This document shows, in pieces, positions 23,201-32,476 of a stretch of 64,000 nt of DNA (position 1 is its first letter; each line of letters starts with the position of its first letter). Source of the stretch: Lasiosphaeris hirsuta (taxonomy: Eukaryota > Ascomycota > Sordariomycetes > Sordariales > Lasiosphaeriaceae). Where the stretch lies: positions 1,612,001-1,676,000 of the forward strand of contig JAUKUA010000001.1 in the NCBI GenBank assembly GCA_030549175.1. The letters run 5' to 3'. The notes under the pieces were generated by a model. The model was not told the origin of the DNA. It did not search any database and worked only from the letters and a program-made list of their open reading frames with translations. The position numbers and the translations under genes were made by a program.

Positions 23201-25222
23201 TTCAACCTGGCCAGGAAGTGGTTGCCATCGTGTCGGGGGGTGCCGTTCGGGGGACTGTTTCCGTGCCCGAGAGCAGCGTCACGGTGCGGCCAGCGGTGGA
23301 GTCGCCGTGCCTGCCCTGGAGCATGGCGGCAGCGCTCGCGGCACATCGCTCTGCTCTGGGTGTGGCTCGGGCTGGTACCGCGATGGCTGTGCTTGTCTAT
23401 GGCGCTGCTGGCGCGTTTGGGCAGGCGGCCATTGCTGTGTTCGGGTATTTGAACGCAAATGTCATTGCCGTGGTTTCTAGCGACCAGCAAGAGGAGGCTC
23501 TCAAGACCGTGTTCGACATTGAGGACAGGTTCATTGTCCGCGAGTCGCCCGACTTGGTGGACCGTGTCAGACAGCTTGCGAGAGAGCTCGGCAGCGCTGA
23601 TGAGCATGGCGTTGACTTGGTGTTTGATCCCACTGCGAATTCCGCGCACATGGATACGAATTTTGCCTGTGTGGCTACTCGTGAGCATTATTCCGTTCCG
23701 ACTGACCGACTTCTTTAGATTGTGAGAACTAACTGCCGTGGCTTTAACAGATGGACGTGTGTTCCAGGTTGTGACAAGCTCGGCCGATTGGAGTGATATC
23801 CGCCTCCCCCGCCGGTCCTTTGAGTTTGTGCGGTTTAACCTTGATGAGCACATCGAAAGGGGGGTGTCTTTGGGTAGAGACTTTAAGGACATGTACGAGG
23901 CTATCACGATCAAAGCTCCCAGGCCCGCCCAGGCACCGAACAACCACGTCTACTCGTTCGGCCACGTCGACGAGGCTTTCAAGCAGATGGAGAGAGACCC
24001 GGCACTGGGGACTTACATCGTCGAGTTCGACAAGGAAGAGCATGTTCGAATCGGATATAGTCCCGCGTCCAGTGGCCTGGCTTTGGAAAGCCAGGGGATA
24101 TACATTGTTGTTGGCGGCTTCGGAGGACTCGGCCTGGGCATCGCGGAGTGGCTCGTTGAGAAGGGCGCCGGGCATATCGTCTTGGTTTCGCGCTCTGCGG
24201 CCCCACAGGGTGACCGATCTACGGGGAGGTTCAACCGGCTCCGCCAGTCTCCCAATGTTCAAGTCCACGCATACCAGCTCGATATTTGCAACGCCGCGGA
24301 CGTTGCCGTCTTTGCGAATTGGCTAGTGGACACGGGCCTGAAGGTCAGGGGTGTTGTCCACGCGGCTGGCATGCTCCGAGACTACACGTACCTAAATATG
24401 CAGCACGAAGACTGGGTCTTCGCCTCCAAGGTCAAGACGGTGGGTTCGTGGAACCTCCACCAGGCCCTCCCCCGGGACATGGACTTCTTCCTCTTCCTGT
24501 CCTCGGCTGCTGGGGTGATAGGCAACAGGGGGCAGAGCAACTACGCGGCCGGCAATGCCTTCCAGGACGCCCTCGCGCACCACCGCACAGCGCGCGGCAT
24601 GTACACGGTCTCGCTCGACCTGGGGCCCATCATCGGCGCCGGCATGGTCGGCCAGGAGATGATGGACCTGCTGCGGTCCGTCGGCTACTTTGGGATCCGC
24701 CTGTCCGACGTGTTCTTCGTCATGGAGCGCGCCGTTGTCGGCGTCAGCACGGGGACGCTGCCCGTGCCAGCGCAGGTCGTCATGGGCGTCGGTACCGGCG
24801 GGCTGATGCGGCAGACCAGCCCGGCGGACCCATTCTGGTCCGACACGGCGCTGTTCGCGCAGCTCAACCGCGTCGACCTGAACGGCGCGGATGTGGATGT
24901 GGGCGGTGGTGGCTCGGGCGGCGGCTCCGACGGGAACTTGCAGCCGCGCCTCAAGATGGCAAACACGGTCGAGGAGTGTGTCGAGATCATCCTGGGCCCG
25001 CTCATCGCCGCCATGGTCTCGATTATCCCGAATATCGAGGCGAGCGATATACAGGCCTACATGACGCCGAATGAGTGTCGCTCGGACAGCATGAGGGGGA
25101 CGAATATTGACAACTGGCTCAAGAGGACCACCGGCGTGTCGATTGGGCAGGCGATTAACGGGATGCCGCTGCAGAAGATATGCGAGGAAGTCGTCAAGAG
25201 GGGTGAGTTTGTGACTGCTTAG
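17280..25222 (+). CDS. highly reducing type I polyketide synthase
   Basis: Ten exons: 17280-17474, 17534-17590, 17649-17736, 17788-17853, 17906-18108, 18170-18410, 18462-18811, 18866-20448, 20511-23680, 23751-25222; 7425 bases, 2474 aa, no break. Order KS-AT-DH-(degenerate MT)-ER-KR-ACP. KS: Cys about 182 in DTGCSASL, His about 317 (HGTGTKAGD) and about 357 (KPNIGHLE). [11 protein letters not shown] and GHSSGE (Ser about 675), plus YHSHHM. DH: His about 1003 in [11 protein letters not shown] and Asp about 1209 in HPATLDAVF. The MT region has LHIGENS where a SAM motif is expected, so C-methylation is unlikely. [14 protein letters not shown] (about 1890) for [16 protein letters not shown], Lys, Ser and Tyr (about 2249) present. 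ACP: Ser about 2431 in a divergent SDSM context. There is no thioesterase or reductase, so release needs a partner. Seven small exons crowd the KS. The product should be a reduced aliphatic polyketide; it cannot be named. Confidence 0.95.
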
Positions 25223-25486
25223 TGGAGGGATGGGGAGGAATTTTGGTTTTGTTCTACTTTGTGTGTAGGCAAATGGCGAGTGCTGTACATGTTTGTTCTT
25301 GTGTGAGTGAAGTGTGTTGTGATCGAAAGAAGGCATTACAAGAATTTTAGATCAAAGATCCACAGCATATCATATCATGTGATAGCTGAAGCAAAAAATA
25401 TAAAAACAAAGAGATCTTACTGACGGCTAATACCTTCTCTGCGCAAAAAAATAATGTATAAAATATGGATAAAGGGCAAAAAGCTG

Positions 25487-25568
25487 TGGATGTACCGCGC
25501 GGATCGAACGTGGGACCGTCTGTGTGATGCTCGAGGCATTGCAAAACAGAAACCTAGTCCATACACCC
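25487..25568 (-). other. tRNA-like sequence (degenerate tRNA or tRNA-derived relic)
   Basis: On the minus strand a 7-base start (GGGTGTA) can pair fully, with one G-T wobble, with a 3' TACATCC followed by A. A box-B-like GTTCGATCC sits at the T-loop position, a box-A-like TGGACTAGG near the 5' end, and a T5 run (25478-25482) follows four bases after the end. However, the T-stem pairs poorly, no D-stem is visible and the anticodon arm is not resolved. I therefore do not call a functional tRNA or assign an amino acid. Confidence 0.35.
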
Positions 25569-25998
25569 TAATATCTTGTCAAGGTTAGGCATTACCGCGA
25601 GCTGTCGCGTGCAGCCCCAGTGATCGCAGATGCCATCGCACTACTCACTGCGCTCTATCTCAAAACACCAAGTTTGTTTAGTTTGTTTGGTTTTGGAGAG
25701 AATCGAGCATGATACTGTTGTGTAGCTGTGAGGAGCATACGACCTAGCGTCCCTCCACCTCGGAGCTGCCCTCACAGCACAGCCCCGGATTTCCGTGGAT
25801 TGGCTGGCTGGGATTGGCCGCACCGCCGGAGGTGTCCAGCCAACATCCGCACCCAAGCTCCGAGACTGATACGGACCCCCTCCGGCCGTCCGGCATAACG
25901 CTCTATAATTCTTTTCGGCGCCGGTGGTTTCAACAACCCCCCCTACGGCTCAACTGGTACTGGCTTTGCTCTGGATCTTTGCTAACCTGCTTACAGAA

Positions 25999-26018
25999 TG
26001 CGTGCGTGCGTGCGTGCG
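25999..26018. repeat. TGCG tetranucleotide microsatellite
   Basis: Five perfect tandem copies of TGCG. Confidence 0.9.
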
Positions 26019-26931
26019 TCTCGGCGTGTGTCCCTAACTGTTTACCTTGCAACAGGTGGTGACTTCATGTGATCCCTTGCTCTGCTTGAACGTGACTGGT
26101 GACATGTGTGTGTGGGTGTGCAGGTGAACTTCACGTGAAGTATGTACTCTTTTCTCCTTCCTGTCCCTTCAAAACCCAGTTGAGCTATTCTTTTTTTTTT
26201 TTTGCAAATTTACTACGACCCTTCCAAGTGATGGCCACATTCACGGCTCCATTGGCTACACCCCCGAGACATCTGAGAACGACAATTCCGTCAATATCGG
26301 CCATCGGGTTCAAGATCGCGTTCATGCCCATTTCGGGGGGTGTGGGAAGGGTTTTCTTTTTACCACGCTTGACAGCCGGACGAGATTATGCTGGCAGTGT
26401 TTGAGGGTAGAAGCAGTGAGAGACGGCGGTAAAGGTACGTAGGGGGGTAGATAATATGCGCTTCACTTAGAGTGTAATGATAAAATTGTGCATCATTAGG
26501 CCGTTCAGTTAGTATGAGGCCGAGGATCAAGCACCTCTCATGGCCTACCCTCCTATACTTGTACAAAACACAGTTACAACCCTGCTTTCGCCATCTCATA
26601 TCCCACATGTACCACATCCATCATCAAAACCGACCGTGTTGCGCCCGCCGATCATCAATTCATCCATAACCACCCCTCATAAATACCAACCAAGACTTGA
26701 TCAAGTCAACTTGCCCCCCATCCTCCACCATAGCGCTCCCCGCCGAGCAAGAGAGCATTTCCTGGTCATGTCCACAATCCCCAAGCCCACCACCATTCGT
26801 TATCCCCCAACAGATTTGAGATACCAATGAAACCACTGACATCCGCCCAAAGTTTGGCCAGTTCCATCCCGGAAGGGCACATCACACAGTTCATTCATAC
26901 ATGATATCCATGACAACCAAAGAAAAAGAAA

Positions 26932-28518
26932 TCACGAGCTAGAAGCCGAAGCAGACGTGGCAGCATTCCACCGCCCCATAAACCTCCCAAACATCTCACT
27001 GCTCTGCCGACTTATCCACGGCCTGGTACTCCGCGACTTCTGCTTGGTCTTGGGACCTCCCCCCTCTTTCTCGGCACCGCCCACGCCCTCGCCCTCCTCC
27101 TCCTTCAAAACAGCCTCCCTCACGCCCCCAGCCCTCGTCGGACCAACAATCTCATCCGACTTCGCTCTCCCCCTATGGCCTCTCGGCGAGGAAGACGCCG
27201 GGGGGTTGGAGCCCGCGATTGACCGGCCGTCACTCACGCTGCGCAAGTGGCTGCCTTCGGTTTTCCCAGCGCGCTGGGCTGCGCCCGAGGATGCAGCGGG
27301 CGGTCCGCGCCGAAAGCGGCGCTTGAAGCGGTCCGAGAAGGAGCCGTCGGTGTCGTCGTCCTCCTCGAAGACGGAAATCTGCGGGTGGTGGCCCGGCACG
27401 AATCCCGGCAGAGGAGGCAGGGGCCGTGTGGGCTGTGGATAGGGCGGTTGTGAAAGCGAGGACCAGCTAGATTGGTGGAAGTGGTTTATGTTTTGGTATC
27501 GAGACTCGGGTATCGGTGGTGGTGGTAGTTCGGCTAGGGCTGCTTCGGCCTGCGCCTGAGCGAGGCTCGCGAGCGCTGGCGATGATTGCGTGCTAATTTT
27601 GGACAAGGAAAGCTTGCGCAAGCTTGTGAGGGACGGGCGGCGCCTGGTTGTTCGCCACTGTGCTGGTGGATCAGGAAGTGGCTTCGGATCGGATGGAGTC
27701 TCGCGTCCTGCGTATGTCGGATATGGACGGATCGGGGATAAAGGGGTGGAGGCTCCATTATTCGTAACTGTTGTCGTGGTGGAGAAGGATGATTTTGCAG
27801 AGTGAGGCACTGTCTTGTGAGGATTGGTTGTGAGAGACACCGCGGAAGACGATGATATATGTGCTGTGTGGTTGATCTTCGTCCCAACGTTTGATCTTTG
27901 AAGATTTATCAGGGACTGGGAGGCATGCTGGAGAGGGATAAGACTTGAGTCACGCATCCTTAGGGGCGGAGCCAGTGCCGGAGGCCGCCTCTCCGGATCC
28001 ACCGGCGGGAAAATCGAATATGACGCCCTTGACGGAGCCCTCGGCGTGCGAGGCCGTTGGCATCGCGGAGCAGATGCCGGTAATGGGGAAACCGATCGGG
28101 TCGGTTCGTCTTCTTCGCTATTCCTTGCACCCCCTGTGGTTTGCTGGATTTTGCGTTCCATCGCGGGCGTATGGCTGAGTGCATTCAGCTGGACTCCGGC
28201 GGGGGAGGCGATGAGAGCTGGATATGGCAGTCTCCTTGATGCCTCACTGCGTGCTCGGGCCTGCCGGAATGGGTCCCAAAGTTCTGTCCCTGTCGCATGG
28301 TACTGATAGTCGTCCTCCAGAGAAACATCAGATCCATGGTCCTCTACCATTCCCGGAACAGAGGAGTTGGATCCAAGGGAGTCCCGGCCAGTCCTTCGGT
28401 GTCCTCGATGGCGACGGGCTGAGTCCAGGCGAGGACAGAAATAGTTCTCCATCAGGTATTGCTTGGGAACAGGTCGAAAAATGGACTGGATGTCGGCTGA
28501 GCCGAGTTGCTCGTCCAT
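26932..28518 (-). CDS. large disordered Ser/Pro-rich protein of unknown function
   Basis: One exon of 528 aa. The first ATG in frame is at 28518 (MDEQLGSADI); the open frame continues upstream to 28632 but without an ATG. The protein is rich in Ser, Pro and Arg and has no recognisable domain. Short blocks look structured or conserved: IFRPVPKQYLMENYF near the N-terminus, SLTSLRKLSLSKIS in the middle, PLPPLPGFVPGHHPQISVFE, an acidic stretch followed by a basic one (FSDRFKRRFRRG), and a C-terminal RQSSEMFGRFMGRWN patch. Poly-Pro and basic/acidic patches suggest a scaffold or regulatory protein, but I do not recognise it. Coding status rests on frame length and non-random composition. Confidence 0.7.
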   Translation of the reverse strand: MDEQLGSADIQSIFRPVPKQYLMENYFCPRLDSARRHRGHRRTGRDSLGSNSSVPGMVEDHGSDVSLEDDYQYHATGTELWDPFRQARARSEASRRLPYPALIASPAGVQLNALSHTPAMERKIQQTTGGARNSEEDEPTRSVSPLPASAPRCQRPRTPRAPSRASYSIFPPVDPERRPPALAPPLRMRDSSLIPLQHASQSLINLQRSNVGTKINHTAHISSSSAVSLTTNPHKTVPHSAKSSFSTTTTVTNNGASTPLSPIRPYPTYAGRETPSDPKPLPDPPAQWRTTRRRPSLTSLRKLSLSKISTQSSPALASLAQAQAEAALAELPPPPIPESRYQNINHFHQSSWSSLSQPPYPQPTRPLPPLPGFVPGHHPQISVFEEDDDTDGSFSDRFKRRFRRGPPAASSGAAQRAGKTEGSHLRSVSDGRSIAGSNPPASSSPRGHRGRAKSDEIVGPTRAGGVREAVLKEEEGEGVGGAEKEGGGPKTKQKSRSTRPWISRQSSEMFGRFMGRWNAATSASASSS

Positions 28519-31061
28519 ATTGGAGAGAATCGCCAACCACAGCAAAGTTAGGCTAGTGCCTGTCGGCAGGTGAGACCAAAGGATCAAGTGGACGTCAGCG
28601 TCCCAGGCCGTAGTGTGTCTAGGAAGAAGCAAAGAGCACAGATTATACCGGACAAAAAACCTGTGGCCCTAGCCGCACGACGCGAACGCAGAGGGGCGAT
28701 CTGACCTATATGCTTGGCCAAGCCCGCCCAACGCCAACACGAGGAGAACGCTCCGGCGGAGTATGGCTTCCCTCGGTTTGTGTAGGAAGGGTGTTTGCAA
28801 CCCCCAGCCAGGATAGTGCTAAACATAGACAAAGTGAGGGAGATGGAAGCGAGGAATGTCTTGACAGCGTGCTCGAGAGAAGCACGGTTCTCAGCAAGAG
28901 ACTATACTACCTGCTAAGAACAGACGCTGGCAAGGGGGGCTGGGATCCCGAAAGTCGGGAGTGTCGGGTCCTCGTCACGGACCGGAATGCGTAAGGCAGA
29001 GCACGGTTACACTACTGTCCAACAGTGGTTGAATACGGGAGGCCGAATAAGGTATTATGACGTAAACGGAGTGAAGACCAGGAAAAAGGAAGCAGGTGAT
29101 AGATTGTAAGACACAGAACCGGAAGGGGGCTCTTGCAAGACTTCCAAGCAAAGGCTGGCTTTGATGCATGGCTGGGCCACGTATTGATTCAATTCTCGAG
29201 AGCAAGAAACGGCGGAACGAGCGGGCATTTGTTTGTGGAGAGGCAAACAGAAGGGGGGGTGGAGGGTTGGGAGAGAGTGGTGAGGGAGGCTGCGCGCGCT
29301 GTTTCATTCCTGGGAGCGCGTTGGGAGGGAAAAGGGGAGGGAGGGAAAGTGTATGCAACCCGAAAAACTGACCAGGACATGCTTCCGGGCAAGCAAGGCA
29401 GCCATCCGCGGTGAAAGAGGGATGCACCATAGGAGCATCATCCATAGTGCCAGCGGGCTCTGGGTGCTCGAAGGGAGGGGCAGGGATAAGAAGGAAAAGT
29501 CTAGAGGCTTCAGTGCCGCCGACGGCCGAGACATGTAGATGGGCAGCTCACCAGGAAGTCACCGGGTGGCAGTGGCTGGAACCCAGTGGCTCACATCGCG
29601 ACCTTTGCCATGGCGCGACGGAAAGACAGCTCGCCTCCGCATTTCTGTCGATTGCCGCGGCCGATTTCCCGAGCTCTGCATCAGCCCCCTGCTCCCTCAG
29701 CCCAGCAGGTCTGAGACCGCCGCCAGGATCGCAGATGCGAGATGCACACCGTCGATCAGGTCCCTTGAAAAAGAGGGCCGTCTCCCTCGGCACCCGCGCT
29801 GTCTTTTCTCTATGTGTGGTACACTGGCGGTATGCTTTGCCAAGGTCGCTTGGGCTTGCCAGCATCTGAGCGTGCCGGCGGGCGAAAGTGACGAGGCAGT
29901 AGTTGTTTCGTTTTTGCGGCCCGCAGCTGCGAAAGAAAGAGAATTCTCGGACAGGAGCAGTAGCATCTTCGTTTCTTGCTTGTGAGGACGAGGGAGGAGG
30001 GAGGGGGAGGGTCAAGTCGAGTGCGCTGTCGTTGGGAAACCAGGAGTGGAGCTCCCTGGTCAAGGCGTGGTCCGTGTTCCCGCCTTGCTCTCCACTGGGT
30101 TGGCAAGCTCTGGGATCTAATTGGATCTCCCTCGCAGGCCAAATTGCTTTTCCACCCTTTCGACCCTTTTTACGATTCAACTACCGGTGCTCCATCCAAC
30201 TGCCGCCGGGCCGGGGATCGAAGGGCGAGGCTGTCGATCGGGCGATCATGGCTCCCGATGCGGCCCCCCGGGGCAAACCACAACGACCTCTGCTCTCAGC
30301 ACTCGCCTTGTGGACTCGATTCCTCAAGTTTGCCATTGTAGGGTAAAGGGAGAACAGACCCATCGTCATGTGCATGTCCGTCAGGCAGGGCGTCGTCTGC
30401 AAACCACCGTATTCGTAGCAAAAGCAAGCAAGACCTGCCTTGCATGACGCCTGACCTACCACACCACTTACTGGATTGACAGGAATCAGACAGGCGTCCG
30501 CTCTTGTTCTGGTTTGTGAGCGCGTAACACTCAAAAGGAAAGGCCTTTGAGAATACTGAAAAGGCCTCATGTATTTCATATAAACATGAATCAAGAAGTG
30601 ACAGAATGGGTTACCATGGGTGACGAGTCATCTTTTTCTCTTATTCGCAACTTCAAAGTCCCGCGCTAACAAACAAACAAGGCTTGAACTGTTCGCCACA
30701 CCGTAAAACAGACATTCAAAACCGACACCACACCGCCACACGCCACACATATAGGTCTATAGATCATGACGCAGAATGTGTGGAAACTGAGGAAAAAATC
30801 AGACGGGAAGGGGCTGCCGTGGATCGGGAGATTCGAAGTCGGGAATATAACAGTAGGACGATGTCGGTAATGTTTGCAAATTGCCTCTAATATGTACAAC
30901 CTGCCCCTGAACGCCGTTATCCCTTCGCCCGTAACTGCCCCTGATCCCCGTTCCAATGATGCTTACCAAATTTCCCCATATTCCGTGCCATGTATCCAGT
31001 CCAGCTCCAATAATGTTCAAGCAAGAAAACAAACACCAAAACCTCAGGAATACAACACCTA
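28519..31061. other. intergenic region with a second MITE-like element
   Basis: 2.5 kb between two minus-strand genes; no coding region is supported. Open frames at 29400-30350 overlap on both strands and have no domain content. It carries the promoter of the 28518 gene and the inverted-repeat element at 30491-30691. Confidence 0.5.
30491..30691 (+). mobile_element. MITE-like element, copy 2 (diverged)
   Basis: About 200 bases related to the element at 9392-9632. Shared parts: GGTTTG...AGCGCGT near the left end, GGAAAGGCCTTT followed by a GAAAAGGC block inside, and at the right end AAGTCCCGCGCTAACAAAC then CAAGG and a GAACTG end. The inverted ends are less perfect here and no TA duplication is clear, so exact borders are uncertain. 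No coding capacity. Confidence 0.6.
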
Positions 31062-32476
31062 TCATAGGCCTCTGAGACCCGTCCTCAACCCCCGATCGGA
31101 AGATCCCTGACTCCCTCCATCAACCTTCATAAGCGAGTCATCATACTCCATCTCCATAACATCCCCAATTTCATCCCAATACCTCCCCCTCCCACCGTCA
31201 CTCCCAAGACCCCCAAGATACACCGGCTGGCTACGAATGTCGGCGAGCACACACTCCCTTCTGTTTGTCTCCGCAACATCACCAGTCGCCACCCCCGACC
31301 CCTCCACAGCCGCCCCGCTCGGCACATGCTTCCGCTTCTGCCAGCTGACCTTGACCTGGAGGGCGTGGGACGCGTACCCGACCTCGATGTCGGGGTACAG
31401 ATAGGGGCGGTCGATGCCCAGCGACTCAAAGACGCCGGGGAACCACCGGCGCGCGAGCGGCCACAGCGCGGGCACCGATGCAGTGATGATGGCCAGGTTG
31501 ATTTCCATGTTGCTCGTGATGTAGCCGAGCGAGTAGTGTCGGTCGGCGGGAGAGATATAATACAATCGGACGATATAATAAAGGCGGACAAGGCTGATGA
31601 TAGTTACTCTTTCGAAGGGTGTGTTAGTGTTGGAAGGAATAGGGGTAAGAACGGCGCTACTTACACGGTTCCGAGAGTGAATACTACCAAGAGTGCGTTG
31701 CGAACCTTCTTGTTCACTTTGAGGTTAAGGAAGATCCAGAACGGGATCAGCAGGGTCAGGACGTCGGTGACGATGTTTGTCACGGCCAACGCCAGGCTGT
31801 ATATATCCCTCTCGATGCATTTCCCCCCTGGCGTAGTAGTCCAGGGTGTTTGGATGGGTATGCACTGTAATATGGCGGCGGGGAAGTACGAAAATAACTG
31901 CAAAACGTTGAACCACATCATGGCACGGCAAGCTATCCTGACACGGGTCTTGGTGCCACCGAGCCGGAGGAGGAAGATCAAGGCCGACACTTTGACCAAG
32001 GCGAGGAGAGGGTTGTAGGCGATGCCGTTGATGAATATCCAGAAAGACCCTTGGTTTTCGGGATGGTTGGGAACGTTGCTGTCGTGTATACCCCAGTATC
32101 CAGACTTGAGTACTAGTGATGTGTCAGTACTCTGCTCCGACATGGTCCCGGGAAAGGACTAGGAATACCAAATGACGTGAGAACCGCCTGGACAAGAGCG
32201 AGGGCCATGGCTAAGAATATCAACCAGTCGTCTAGTCTGGTCAGCACGGATCTACATGAAAACGTTCAGACAGGAGAATCACGCACCCCATCCAAATCCT
32301 TTCGATAGCCGCCTGCTATGTACCCGGAGGCCACAAACTGCGAGCGACAGAAGAGGGAAGAATATGATGAGAAAGTAGCCAAGTATTTGCAGGCCATCGT
32401 ATGGATAAGGGCCATCTGGGATGACGATGAAGGCATCCTCCAACTTTTGAACCGGCCTGGGGGTTTTGCTTGCCAT
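31062..32476 (-). CDS. fungal rhodopsin-domain (PTH11-type) seven-TM protein
   Basis: Exons 32287-32476, 32169-32231, 31665-32112 and 31062-31608 give 1248 bases, 415 aa. The chain starts MASKTPRPVQKLEDAF, then shows about seven hydrophobic segments: ILGYFLIIFFPLLSLAVCGL, DDWLIFLAMALALVQAVLTS, a segment around NPLLALVKVSALIFLLRLGG, MMWFNVLQLFSYFPAAILQC, LALAVTNIVTDVLTLLIPFWIF, ALLVVFTLGTVVTIIS and MEINLAIITASVPALWPLARRW. The DDW after TM1 and the KVSALIFLLR helix are typical of the fungal rhodopsin-like (SAT4/PTH11-related) integral membrane family. A C-terminal cytosolic tail of about 110 aa follows. Some members act as G-protein-coupled surface sensors; most are uncharacterised. The first intron must use the second of two close AG sites; the first would bring a stop into frame. 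Confidence 0.87.

Larger units (their letters stand above)
25223..26931. other. intergenic region downstream of the PKS
   Basis: No protein-coding gene is supported. AT-richer than its surroundings near 25340-25480. It contains a tRNA-like sequence at 25487-25568 (-), a TGCG tandem repeat at 25999-26018 and a T13 run at 26191-26203. Confidence 0.55.

Noticed and set aside
22702..23943. 413-aa open frame antisense to the PKS ER domain
   Set aside because: It overlaps the proven sense coding region and has Arg/His-rich shadow composition.
24392..25336. 314-aa open frame antisense to the PKS KR/ACP end
   Set aside because: Antisense shadow of high-GC coding DNA; no domain.
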